Assembly (NCBI RefSeq): GCF_009733595.1
Contig: NZ_WOFH01000013.1
Coordinates: 214,345 to 278,344, forward strand
Origin: Actinomadura litoris
Lineage (GTDB): Bacteria; Actinomycetota; Actinomycetes; Streptosporangiales; Streptosporangiaceae
Direction: 5' to 3'
DNA: 64,000 nt
This document shows positions 17,645 through 26,229 of this stretch, piece by piece. Each line of letters starts with the position of its first letter. The stretch's first letter is position 1. The notes under the pieces were generated by a model, which did no database searches, was not told where the DNA came from, and was given only the letters and a program-made list of their open reading frames with translations. Made by a program: the position numbers and the translations under genes.

Positions 17645-18232
17645 TCACGCCCGCGCCAGCGTGAAGCCGATGTCGCCGCCCAGCCCGACGCCGTAGGCGA
17701 GCTGGATCAGCACCTCCACGGCCGGCTCCAGGTAGCGGGCGTTCGCCAGCGGACCGGCGTCCACGGCGTCGAAACCGAGCTGCGCGCCGAGGTCCAGCAC
17801 GGTCTTCTTGGCGGCCTCGTCGTCCGCGGCGACCGGCAGGAAGAGCGTGCCGCCGCCGAGTTCGGGGGTCTCCAGCGTGCCGGCGAACACGGTGTTGAAC
17901 GCCTTGACCACCCGGGCGCCGGGCAGCGCGGCGGCGACCTGCTCCCCCGCGGAGGTGGTGTGCCCGACGGTCAGCGACATGAAGTCGGCCGCCAGCGGGT
18001 TGGTGGCGTCGATCACGATCTTGCCGTCCAGGGCCGCCTTGACCTTGCCGTCGAGCCGGGCGACCGCGGGGAAGGGCACCGCCAGGACGGCGACCTCCGC
18101 CTCGGTGACCTGCGCCGCGACCTGACCCGTGTCGGTGGACGAGCCGGCCGTGGTGACCGTGTGCCCCACCGCGGTCAGGCGGCGGGCCAGCGCGGAACCG
18201 ACGTTGCCCTTGCCGATGATGCTGATCTTCAT
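17645..18232 (-). CDS. NADPH-dependent F420 reductase-like oxidoreductase
   Basis: 195 residues. ISIIGKGNVGSALARRLTAV has the NADP-binding GxGxxG at 7-12. VIDATNPL and ARVVKAFNTVFAGTL are landmarks of the NADP-oxidoreductase coenzyme-F420 family. DAVDAGPLANARYLEP ends the fold. GGAAGG precedes ATG 18232. It is the first gene of a probable two-gene operon with the downstream exporter. It has the same fold as the truncated gene at 6281. Confidence 0.85.
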   Translation of the reverse strand: MKISIIGKGNVGSALARRLTAVGHTVTTAGSSTDTGQVAAQVTEAEVAVLAVPFPAVARLDGKVKAALDGKIVIDATNPLAADFMSLTVGHTTSAGEQVAAALPGARVVKAFNTVFAGTLETPELGGGTLFLPVAADDEAAKKTVLDLGAQLGFDAVDAGPLANARYLEPAVEVLIQLAYGVGLGGDIGFTLARA

Positions 18233-18254
18233 GAGCGGAACCTTCCGGTCGACT

Positions 18255-18308
18255 TGCGTCGAATTCGACGCACCTGACCGATCGTACGGATGCATCGAAT
18301 TCGACGCA
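18255..18308. promoter_or_regulatory. Two MarR-type operator palindromes
   Basis: TGCGTCGAATTCGACGCA (18255-18272) is a perfect 18-bp palindrome. TGCATCGAATTCGACGCA (18291-18308) differs by one base. The centres are 36 bp apart, in the gap between the divergent reductase and MarR genes. The second site is 19 bases before the MarR start. Confidence 0.75.
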
Positions 18309-18327
18309 ACCTCGGTAGACTCGACCC

Positions 18328-18828
18328 ATGAGCGAACCGCGCTGGCTGAACGAGCGGGAGATGCGCGCCTGGAGCGGCTTCCTGGAGACCTCCGCCCTGG
18401 TCCACCGCCTGGTCGAACGGCAGGTCAGGGAGGACGGCGGGCTCACCCTGGTCCAGTACGAGATCCTGCACTGGACCAACGAGAGCGCCCCCGAGCAGCG
18501 GTGCATCACCGAGCTCGCCGAACTGATGATCACCTCGCGGAGCGGCCTGAGCTACCAGGTCGCCCAGTTGGAGAAGGCCGGCCTGATCCGCCGCGAGACC
18601 AGCGCCGACGACGAGCGCAGGGCCATGGTCGTCATCACCGAGGAGGGTCGGCGGCTCCTGGAGCGCACCGCGCCCGGGCATCTGGAGATGGTCCGCGGCG
18701 GCCTGATCGACCTGCTGACCGACGAGCAGATCACCCAGCTCGCCGACATGATGGACACCGCCCGCACCCATCTGCGCGCGGTGGTCCCGCTTCAGCCTCC
18801 GCGCAGGCGCGGCTCGTCGGCCCGGTGA
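18328..18828 (+). CDS. MarR-family regulator
   Basis: 166 residues. Winged helix: CITELAELMITSRSGLSYQV (recognition helix region), LEKAGLIRRETSADDERRAM (wing with DxR). It is divergent from the reductase-exporter operon, with two near-identical palindromes between. It is very likely an autoregulated repressor of that operon. Confidence 0.92.
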   Translation: MSEPRWLNEREMRAWSGFLETSALVHRLVERQVREDGGLTLVQYEILHWTNESAPEQRCITELAELMITSRSGLSYQVAQLEKAGLIRRETSADDERRAMVVITEEGRRLLERTAPGHLEMVRGGLIDLLTDEQITQLADMMDTARTHLRAVVPLQPPRRRGSSAR

Positions 18829-18856
18829 CCCTGGTGACCGCCGTCCACCGTCCGGC

Positions 18857-19450
18857 TCAGCCGGTGCCGTCCGCCCGCAGCCTGGCGCGGTAGGCCCGCT
18901 TCTTCGCGAGCGCCCCGCAGGTCTTCATCGAGCACCAGCGACGGGCACCCGCACGGGAGGTGTCGACGAACGGCACACCGCAATCCGGATTCCCGCATAT
19001 CCGGACACGTGTGCGGTACTCCGAACCGCACAGCGCGATCAGATCCCGCGCCACGGTCGAGAGCACCGCTCCCACCCCGTCGCCGCTCCAGCGGACCGAG
19101 GCCGCGTCGGCTGAGAGCTCCGGCACCGACGACGGCTCGGCGGCCGCGCGGTTGATGGCGGCGACGTCCCCGGAACCGGGCGCGACCCCGGCCGCCATGG
19201 CCTCGCCCACCCGCTGGATCGCCTCCCGCAGTTCCTTCGCCCGGACCAGGTCGGCCTCGGTACAGGCGGGCGGCGCGCCGGTGCAGCCGCTCTCCACGCA
19301 CCACCGGCCCAGATCGTCCGGCCGCGCCAACCGCTCGAAAGGCGCCGCCTTGCCGCGATCGGCGAGGGTGCCCGCGAAGCCGAAGCACAACCGCGCGTCG
19401 TCGAACCGGAAGTCGGCCTTGGTCCGCCGCCGCCCGCCTTCATCGCCCAT
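18857..19450 (-). CDS. ABATE/CGNR zinc-finger regulator
   Basis: 197 residues. The N-terminal ABATE ligand domain spans about 12-137. The C-terminal zinc finger has Cys152, Cys157, Cys173 and Cys178 (CGNPDC ... CSMKTC). The usual CGNR tetrad after the last pair reads CGAL here, while the basic KKRAYRAR helix is kept. It is probably a one-component transcription factor. ATG 19450 fits the domain edge. It is divergent from the alcohol dehydrogenase at 19548, a plausible target. Confidence 0.85.
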   Translation of the reverse strand: MGDEGGRRRTKADFRFDDARLCFGFAGTLADRGKAAPFERLARPDDLGRWCVESGCTGAPPACTEADLVRAKELREAIQRVGEAMAAGVAPGSGDVAAINRAAAEPSSVPELSADAASVRWSGDGVGAVLSTVARDLIALCGSEYRTRVRICGNPDCGVPFVDTSRAGARRWCSMKTCGALAKKRAYRARLRADGTG

Positions 19451-19547
19451 GTCCACCACCTTATGCGGTTGACATCGCCAAAACGAGGGACATAGCGTCC
19501 GGTCCACCGCTCCAACAGGTGGACACTATCGGCAGGAGGTCGCGTTC

Positions 19548-20609
19548 ATGCGCGCCGCAGTCATCGAAGAGCTCAACAAGCCGCTCGTCGTCCGCGAGGT
19601 ACCGGATCCCGACTGCCCCCCGGACGGCGCGATCGTGCGCGTCGCCGCGAACGGGATCTGCCGGACCGACTGGGCCCTGTGGGCTGGCGATTTCTGGACG
19701 GGAGGACCGCAGGTCCAAGCCCCGTTCGTCCTCGGCCACGAGTTCGCGGGCACGATCGAGGAGGTCGGGAGCGAGGTGAGGGGCTGGACGAGCGGCGACC
19801 GCGTCCTCTTCCCGATGAACCCGGGCGAGGGCTCGTGCGAGATGTGCCGGAGCGGCAACCAGCACGTGTGCGACCACGTCGCGTCGCTCGTGCCCGGGGT
19901 GTCCTACTGGGGCGCCTTCGCGGAACTGGTCATGGTGCGCTTCGCCGACGTCAACCTCGTCGCGGTGCCGGAGTCCGTCGGCTTCGTCGATGTCGCCAGC
20001 CTGGCCTGTCGCTACATGACCGCCTTCCACGGCATCGTCGACCAGGCGCGGGTCCGCGGCGGCGAGTGGGTCGCGGTGTACGGCGCCGGAGGCGGCATGG
20101 GGCTGTCGGCGGTGGAGATCGCCGGCGCGACGGGCGCCAACGTGATCGCGGTGGACATCTCGGACGAGAAGCTGGACGCGGCGCGCGCCCTGGGCGCGAC
20201 GCACACCGTCAACGCGGCGCAGGACGAGCCCGCCGACGCGGTGAGGACGCTGACCGGCGGCGGCGCGCACGTGTCGATCGACGCCGTCGGCATCGCCGCC
20301 GCCTGCCGCAACTCCGTCATGTCCCTGCGCACGCGCGGCCGCCATCTCCAGCTCGGGCACACCACACGCGCGGAGAAGGGCGAGGTCGCGCTGCCGATCG
20401 ACATCATGATGGTCAAGGAGCTGGAGGTGCTGGGCGCCTTCGGCATGCAGGGCCAGCGCTTCGGCACGATGCTGAACATGATCGAGGCCGGTCGCCTGAA
20501 CCCCGGGCGGATCGTGTCCCGCACGGTGGGCCTCGATCAGGTGAGCGAGGTGCTGGAGTCCATGGAGTCCTACGGCCCGAGCGGGGTCGTCGTCATCGAC
20601 CGGTTCTGA
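19548..20609 (+). CDS. Zinc-dependent alcohol dehydrogenase (MDR family)
   Basis: 353 residues. Catalytic zinc ligands: Cys38 in GICRTDW, and His64-Glu65 in LGHEFAG. The NAD fold is GAGGGMGLSA. The structural-zinc loop keeps Cys97, Cys100 and Cys108, but the first of the four usual Cys is Glu94, so structural zinc may be weak or absent. A strong GCAGGAGG precedes ATG 19548. It oxidises or reduces an unknown alcohol/aldehyde with NAD(P). Confidence 0.9.
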   Translation: MRAAVIEELNKPLVVREVPDPDCPPDGAIVRVAANGICRTDWALWAGDFWTGGPQVQAPFVLGHEFAGTIEEVGSEVRGWTSGDRVLFPMNPGEGSCEMCRSGNQHVCDHVASLVPGVSYWGAFAELVMVRFADVNLVAVPESVGFVDVASLACRYMTAFHGIVDQARVRGGEWVAVYGAGGGMGLSAVEIAGATGANVIAVDISDEKLDAARALGATHTVNAAQDEPADAVRTLTGGGAHVSIDAVGIAAACRNSVMSLRTRGRHLQLGHTTRAEKGEVALPIDIMMVKELEVLGAFGMQGQRFGTMLNMIEAGRLNPGRIVSRTVGLDQVSEVLESMESYGPSGVVVIDRF

Positions 20610-20621
20610 CGCGGGAGCATT

Positions 20622-21950
20622 TCAGCAACCGTCGATCGGTGAACCGTGACGGCCCAGGCGGGCGCCCGTGAAGTCGGCCGGGCCGTGGAACGTCGCGCGG
20701 CCGTCGGCCGAGCCGGGCAGGCAGAAGTCGGCGCGCTCGAAGACGGCATCCGAGAAGTCGGCCCTGCCGTGGAACTGGGCGCCGCAGAAGTCGCCGTAGG
20801 CGACCGACACACCGCTGAGGTCCAGGTCGACGAGCGTCGCGCCGGACAGGTGCAGGGACAGGTCAGGCCAGCCGCCGGGGCGGGCGCGGGCGGCGAGCGC
20901 CTCCTGCGCGGCCCGGCGCGCCCGCAGCTCGGCGGCCCGCGGCGGCGTCAGGGGCCCGGTGACGGCGAAGGGCAGCGGCACGCGCAGGTACTCGCACAGC
21001 GCGCGGGCCACCGCCGCACGGGCCCCGGGCTCGGCATCGCCGAGCGAGGCGAGCCGTTCGACACCCGCCAGGCGCGCGGCGGGGTCGGCCAGGTCGCGCC
21101 GGCCGGCGGCCAATTCGCCGTCATGGAGGTGCCAACCGAAGGGCCACTCGTGCTCGGCGTCCTCGTCGGCGCGGGCACCGGTCAGGTCAACGGTGGGGGC
21201 CGGCAGGTGGACGGGACCGCCGAAGACCGCGCCGGTGAAGTCCGCGGAGTCGCCGAAGCGAGCCTTGCCGAACCAGGCGTCCGCGCCGAACCCGGCGCCC
21301 CGGAAGGTGACCGGACCGGCGAAGCGGGCGCCGTCGCCGCCCTCGATCCACTCCTGGTAGTCGAAGTCCAGCACGGCCAGCGGCCAGTGCGGATCGTCCT
21401 CGTTGGGCTCCTGCCAGGCGGGCGTGACCGCGTCCTCGATCTCGTCCCAGGCGGGATCCTCCTCCGACAGCCCGTCCTCGCCGCGCCCGAACCACGCCAG
21501 ATCACCGAACCGCGCCCCCGCGAACCCGGCCGCGCCCCGGAACCGGGCCCGCCCGAACACCGCCGCCTCCGCGAAGGCGGCGCCGCCGAACTCCGCGTCG
21601 CCCTCGCACAGGACGCGCTGGAACACCGCCTGCCCGCCGAACCGCGCCGCCGCGAAGTCCACATCCCCCACGAACCGCACGTCGGAGAAGTCCACCGCAC
21701 CGAACGCGCAGCCCGCGAACCGCCCGTCCACCACAACCGCACCGCGCAGAACGACGTCCAGGCCGTCCCCCGCACGCAGCATCGCCGCCAGCACCCGCCC
21801 GCACGCGCGCAGCACACCGGGGTCCTCGCCCCCGGCCCGCCGCCACCACCCGCACAGGGAGTCGACCGCGTCCTGCCCGCCGCCCACCGTCTCCGGCGGG
21901 ACGTCCCAACCGTCGCGCGCCGCCCAGCCGTCCCAGTCGAACCCGTTCAT
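20622..21950 (-). CDS. Pentapeptide-repeat protein
   Basis: 442 residues. Many A(D/N)FxxARF-type pentapeptides occur in two blocks, about 70-155 (VDFSDVRFVGDVDFAAARF, AEFGGAAFAEAAVFGRARF) and 365-440 (LVDLDLSGVSVAYGDF, RADFSDAVFERADF). They form right-handed quadrilateral helices. A helical, acidic section lies between them. The function is unknown; some relatives mimic DNA and protect gyrase, but nothing here shows that. Confidence 0.85.
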   Translation of the reverse strand: MNGFDWDGWAARDGWDVPPETVGGGQDAVDSLCGWWRRAGGEDPGVLRACGRVLAAMLRAGDGLDVVLRGAVVVDGRFAGCAFGAVDFSDVRFVGDVDFAAARFGGQAVFQRVLCEGDAEFGGAAFAEAAVFGRARFRGAAGFAGARFGDLAWFGRGEDGLSEEDPAWDEIEDAVTPAWQEPNEDDPHWPLAVLDFDYQEWIEGGDGARFAGPVTFRGAGFGADAWFGKARFGDSADFTGAVFGGPVHLPAPTVDLTGARADEDAEHEWPFGWHLHDGELAAGRRDLADPAARLAGVERLASLGDAEPGARAAVARALCEYLRVPLPFAVTGPLTPPRAAELRARRAAQEALAARARPGGWPDLSLHLSGATLVDLDLSGVSVAYGDFCGAQFHGRADFSDAVFERADFCLPGSADGRATFHGPADFTGARLGRHGSPIDGC

Positions 21951-21964
21951 CCCGCCTGCACAGT

Positions 21965-22006
21965 CCGTAACGACAATGACCCCGAAGCTTGCCAGCCCCG
22001 GAGGTC
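21965..22006 (-). terminator. Hairpin terminator, copy 1 of a duplicated element
   Basis: GACCCCGA...GAGGTC-type stem with central GCTTGCCAGC, flanked by CCGTAACGACAA. It starts directly at the stop of the FAD enzyme gene (22005). About 37 of 42 bases match the element at 31229-31269 behind tRNA-Leu. Confidence 0.5.
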
Positions 22007-23636
22007 ACCGACCAGCCGCATCAAGCTTCACGCGACCGCGTCGGGTGCGCAGGAGCCTTTCGGCGACGAGGAAACCCGAGCCGCCGCCGAGACCGGGGCC
22101 GGGGTGCGTGGAGGCGCCGATGTGCCACAGGCCCGGTACGCCGGTCGCGTGGCCGGTGCCCGACGACAGGGGCCGCCAGAGGACGTACTGGTCGATCCGG
22201 CAATCGCCGCCGTAGGGGTCGCCGCCGACCAGGTTGACGTTCATCTCCTCCAGTTCGGCGGGCCCCAGCACCAGACGGTCGGCGAGGGCGGAGTCCAGGT
22301 TGGTGATGTGGGGACGCAGGAGGCCGAGGATTCTGTCGGCGTAGGCGTCGCGGAGCCGCGGGGTCCAGGTGCCGTCGCCGGGGTCGATGATCCCGGCCGC
22401 GTCGCCGCGGACCCGCCGGGGCAGTTCCTGGAGTTGGAGCCACAGCAGGCCCTTGCCCTCGGGGACGCGTCCGGGGTCGACGGTGGCGGGCTGGCCGACG
22501 GCGATCGTCGGCCGTTCGGGCAGCAGGCCGCGCCAGGCGGCGTTCACCGATGCCGACAGGGAGTCCAGGTCGTCCAGGACGTGCACGAGGGCGACGTCCT
22601 CCAGAGCCGGGTCCTTCCATCGGGGCGGCTCGTCGAGGGCCAGATGGATCTGCATGGCGGCACGGCCGTGCCGGAAGGCCCGGGCCGCCTGGACACGATC
22701 CGCAGGAGCGCGACCGTCCAGGAGGTCTTCGTAGAGGGCACGCGGGGTGACGGAGGCGAGGACGGCGCGGCGGGCGCGCAGTGCGCGTCCGTCCGCGAGC
22801 CGCACACCGGCGGCGCGGCCTTGCTCCACGAGAATCCGGGTGACATCGGCACCGGTGAGGAGCTCACCGCCGGCGTCGGTGACGATTCCGGCCAGCGCCT
22901 CGACGAGGCGGACGCCGCCGCCCTCGGGGACGGGCATGCCGCCGGTGGTGACGGCCGCGGCGATGACCTTGATGATGAAGGCCGAGGCGGCGTCGTCGGG
23001 GCCGAGGCCGCCGTGCAGGGCCCAGGGGGCCAGCATCGCGCGGGTGACGGGCGAGGAGAACGTCCGCTCCAGCCACGGCCGCGCCGGTTCCAGGACCTCC
23101 GCGCCGGACGCGACCAGGCCCCGCCGGCCCAGCCGCCGCAGCGCCCGCCAGCCGAGCCGGAGCGCCCCCGGACGCCAGAAATCGGTGCCGAGCAGGCCGA
23201 ACGCCAGGTCGATCTTGCCGCCGAACTCGGTCATCATCGCCGACCAGTTCTCCGCGTCACCGACGGAGGCCAGGGCGGCGGCGAGCGCGTCGGGGTCGGT
23301 CGCGAGGACGGCCGCCCCATCGCGGCATGCGACGCCGGTGGGCCGGGAGGTGTTGCGGTAGACGACGCCGCGGCGGGCCAGTTCGCCGGCGAGGGCGGCG
23401 TAGGCGGGACCTCCGACGAACAGGGGATGCCAGCTGGACAGCAGTTCCACGGTGTAGCCCGGGAAGACCTCCCGGCTGGTGTGGACGGCGCCGCCGGGCC
23501 GGTCTTCGCGCTCGCACACCGCGACCCGCCACCCGCCGCCCGCGAGCCGCGCGGCGGCGACGAGGGCGTTGATACCGCTACCGATGACGACGGCGTCGAA
23601 GACTTCCGCGGACGGGACGCCGCCGCTCGGCGCCAT
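22005..23636 (-). CDS. Phytoene-dehydrogenase-like FAD oxidoreductase
   Basis: 543 residues. The FAD-binding start is FDAVVIGSGINALVAAARLA (13-32) with CEREDRPGGAV. The C-terminal FAD motif WHIGASTHPGPGLGGGSGFL matches CrtI/CrtO-like desaturases and ketolases. ATG 23636 has GGAAGAG upstream; ATG 23651 is an alternative. The longer upstream frame is spurious. No other carotenoid gene is adjacent, so the substrate is uncertain. Confidence 0.85.
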   Translation of the reverse strand: MAPSGGVPSAEVFDAVVIGSGINALVAAARLAGGGWRVAVCEREDRPGGAVHTSREVFPGYTVELLSSWHPLFVGGPAYAALAGELARRGVVYRNTSRPTGVACRDGAAVLATDPDALAAALASVGDAENWSAMMTEFGGKIDLAFGLLGTDFWRPGALRLGWRALRRLGRRGLVASGAEVLEPARPWLERTFSSPVTRAMLAPWALHGGLGPDDAASAFIIKVIAAAVTTGGMPVPEGGGVRLVEALAGIVTDAGGELLTGADVTRILVEQGRAAGVRLADGRALRARRAVLASVTPRALYEDLLDGRAPADRVQAARAFRHGRAAMQIHLALDEPPRWKDPALEDVALVHVLDDLDSLSASVNAAWRGLLPERPTIAVGQPATVDPGRVPEGKGLLWLQLQELPRRVRGDAAGIIDPGDGTWTPRLRDAYADRILGLLRPHITNLDSALADRLVLGPAELEEMNVNLVGGDPYGGDCRIDQYVLWRPLSSGTGHATGVPGLWHIGASTHPGPGLGGGSGFLVAERLLRTRRGRVKLDAAGR

Positions 23637-23858
23637 GGGTGTCTCTTCCATAGACGACAGGTACCCAGAACACCGAGCGCCCCCACGGCCCCCCGGCGAC
23701 GCCCGGGGCGGGAGGGCGCCGAGCCGCCCTCCCACCCAGGACTCGACCTGCGGCACGGAGGCTCGCTCTGCACGCCGGCGGCCTGGACGGCGAAGCCCGC
23801 GAGATCCGCGCGTCAGCGCCCGATCCGCCCCGACTTCTTCTTCACCACGCCGCGCGCG

Positions 23859-24119
23859 ATGGCGAGCATCGCCTTGGTCGACCGCGATGCCGCCGCGGAG
23901 ATCTACGCGACACTGCTTCCGCATCGCGACGGCCCCCCGGCCGGCGCCGCGAGCCTGGCGTTGGCACTGCGCCCGGTCGCCCACACCCTCGGTGAACTGG
24001 CCGTCTTCCTCGGTCGCGCCGACGAGGCCGCCGCCCACCTCACCCAAGCCGCCACCATCGCCGACCGCTGGAACGCACCCCACTGGGCCGCCGAGGCACG
24101 GTCCCGAGCGACCACCTGA
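23859..24119 (+). pseudogene. 3' remnant of a LuxR/AfsR-type ATPase regulator
   Basis: 86 codons. AAEIYATLLPHRDGPPAG, LRPVAHTLGELAVFLGRADE and AAHLTQAATIADRWNAPHWA match the TPR-like C-terminal end of large LuxR-family/AAA regulators, proteins of about 900 residues. The ATPase and DNA-binding parts are absent, and upstream sequence is antisense to the FAD enzyme's leader. It is a leftover, probably of recombination. Confidence 0.6.
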
Positions 24120-24266
24120 ACCGTGGACGGGGGTTCGGCGAACCGGACCACCGCAGCCGCCGACCGCTCTGGGCGGCAAGGAATGCCAACCCTGTTAACG
24201 GTGAGGCAACGATGCCGCGGCTGGAATGGGGCCGCCCCAGGCGCTGCGAGTTTTGAGGAGCCTGCC

Positions 24267-25580
24267 ATGTCCCTGCCCCACACGCCGTCCCACGACCTTG
24301 ACCGCCGCGCGGTCCTGCGCCGCGCCGGTCTCACCGCGGCCGCCGCCGCGTCCGTTCCCTTCCTGGACATTCCGTCGACCCGAGCGGCGGCGACCTCCGC
24401 CAAGGACCCGGACCGGCTCTTCAAGCACGGCCGGTTCGCCGAGGCCGAGCGCGCCTACCGGCTGCTGCTGCGCGGCGATCCGCGCAACGCCCACGCGAAC
24501 GCGCAGCTCGGCTACATCGCGCTGCTGTCCAACCGCTTCCGGATGGCCGAATGCCACCTGTCCAGCGCCATCGACCTGAACCCGGCCGACACCGGCTCCC
24601 TGCGCAGGCTCGCCGACTGCTTCGTCCGCCAGGACCGGCACGCCCGTGCGATCCCGCTGCTCAACGAGATCGGCACGCCGTCGACCAAGGCGTCCGCGAC
24701 GCAGTACGGCCACCTCGGCGCCTCGCCCTACCGGATCTCCGGACCGGCCGGCACGCGCGTGCCGTTCCGGTTCCTCGACCCCGTGCCCGTGGTGGAGGCG
24801 TCGGTGAACGGTTCCCGGCCCCTGACGTTCATGGTCGACACCTACGCGACGCTCGACCTCGCACCGGAGACCGCGAAGGACCTGGGGCTGCGGGCGGTGG
24901 CCACCACCTCAGGCGTGGCGGGTAACAAGCCGGTGACCATCTACCTCGGCGTGCTGGACTCCTTCCGGATCGGCGACATCGAGGTCCGGAACCTGCCGGT
25001 CCAGTGGTCGCAGGGCGGCCAGAGGCCGACGCTGCCGGACGGTTCCACCGCGGCCGGCGCATTCGGCACGACCGTCCTCTACCACTTCCTGGCCACGATG
25101 GATTACGCGCGCCGTGCCCTCGTCCTGCGACGGCCCCGCCCCGCCCGCAGGTCGGACGGCCTGCCGCTGTGGCTCGCCGGGGACCACTTTCCCTGCTCGC
25201 TGGGCAGCCTGCGCGACGACGGCCCCCGGGTGGTGACCGTGGACACCGGCGGCATCGGCCACGGCCTGGACACGACGGTGGAGATCGCCGAATCCCTCGG
25301 CATCCCCGTCGACCGCGCGCACCCGGTCGGGTCGGTCAACGGGATCGACATCTACCCGATCCGGCCTGACCGCATCAGCCTCGGCCGCGCGGTCGGGCGC
25401 GACATCCTCGGCTTCGCCGCCGAGAAGGTGTTCCCCGGCCTGCCCGGCCCGGGCCTTTCCGCCGCGTTCGGCTTCGACGCGATCGCCAATTTCACGCACG
25501 ACTTCTACAAGCCGTACGCGGTCACCTTCGACTACACGGCCATGCGCCTACGCATAGCTTCCCACCGCAGACGCGCCTAG
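24267..25580 (+). CDS. Tat-exported TPR / aspartyl-protease-like protein
   Basis: 437 residues. The twin-arginine signal is DRRAVLRRAG (12-21) plus LTAAAAASVPF. Two TPR-like helical pairs lie at about 48-125 (FKHGRFAEAERAYRLLL, NAQLGYIALLSNRFRMAECH). Then come two retropepsin-like lobes: MVDTYATLDL with Asp191, and VDTGGIGHGLD with Asp326. The first lobe lacks the Gly of DTG. GAGGAG precedes ATG 24267. It probably acts outside the membrane. It could be a protease or an inactive binding protein. Confidence 0.75.
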   Translation: MSLPHTPSHDLDRRAVLRRAGLTAAAAASVPFLDIPSTRAAATSAKDPDRLFKHGRFAEAERAYRLLLRGDPRNAHANAQLGYIALLSNRFRMAECHLSSAIDLNPADTGSLRRLADCFVRQDRHARAIPLLNEIGTPSTKASATQYGHLGASPYRISGPAGTRVPFRFLDPVPVVEASVNGSRPLTFMVDTYATLDLAPETAKDLGLRAVATTSGVAGNKPVTIYLGVLDSFRIGDIEVRNLPVQWSQGGQRPTLPDGSTAAGAFGTTVLYHFLATMDYARRALVLRRPRPARRSDGLPLWLAGDHFPCSLGSLRDDGPRVVTVDTGGIGHGLDTTVEIAESLGIPVDRAHPVGSVNGIDIYPIRPDRISLGRAVGRDILGFAAEKVFPGLPGPGLSAAFGFDAIANFTHDFYKPYAVTFDYTAMRLRIASHRRRA

Positions 25581-25825
25581 GCCGAAAGGGCGTTGCCAGA
25601 TGTTCCGGGGCGTGGCGGCGTCCGCTTCAGTGCTCATCCGCTCCTGGAGGACGAGGGGGACAGCGCGGTGTAGGTGAGTCGGTCCGTACCTTGCCCCCGC
25701 CGGACCTGGGGCCCGTGCCACGTCCACGGAGCTTTGTGCTCGTGAGCCCGGTGGTCATCCGGTCCAAGGAAACGGTCGTCAAGTGGTCTACTTCTCCGCG
25801 TCGCCGGGACCCTAGTTTCGGCGCC

Positions 25826-26224
25826 ATGTCCAAACTCACGACTTTGATGTGCGAGCTTCCGCCCTTCATCCCGGCGGGCGCCGAGGCGATGACCGTGACG
25901 ATCGAACTGCCGCCGGGCGATTCGGGGACGCCGCCGCACCGGCACTCGGGGCCGGTCTTCGGGTACATGCTCGAAGGGGAGATGGTCTTCGAGTTGGAGG
26001 GCGAACCCGAGCGCGTGATCCGCGCCGGTGAGGCGTTCTGGGAGCCGGGCGGCGACGTCATCCACTACCAGGCGGCCAACAATCTCAACGACGCGTGGAC
26101 GCGTTTCGTCGTCGTCATGCTCGGCGTTCCCGGCGAGCCGATGCTCACCATCGTCGACCAGGACGAACTCGAAGCGCGCCGCGACCGCCGTGCGCCGCGT
26201 CCCGCCGCCGGCCCGAGGGCCTGA
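25826..26224 (+). CDS. Cupin-domain protein
   Basis: 132 residues, single beta-barrel. PPHRHSGPVFGYMLEGEMVF carries the His-x-His metal motif (His38, His40). GEAFWEPGGDVIHYQAANN is cupin motif 2. ATG 25826 was chosen from the domain edge. It is followed after 5 bases by the epimerase gene, so the two are an operon. It may be a small dioxygenase, isomerase or sensor; unknown. Confidence 0.82.
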   Translation: MSKLTTLMCELPPFIPAGAEAMTVTIELPPGDSGTPPHRHSGPVFGYMLEGEMVFELEGEPERVIRAGEAFWEPGGDVIHYQAANNLNDAWTRFVVVMLGVPGEPMLTIVDQDELEARRDRRAPRPAAGPRA

Positions 26225-26229
26225 GGACC

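Noticed and set aside
17538..18533. Fusion of the AraJ-like transporter with upstream sequence in a 717-codon frame
   Set aside because: The upstream part is an out-of-frame shadow of the F420-reductase-like gene; the real start has its own ribosome site at 17537.
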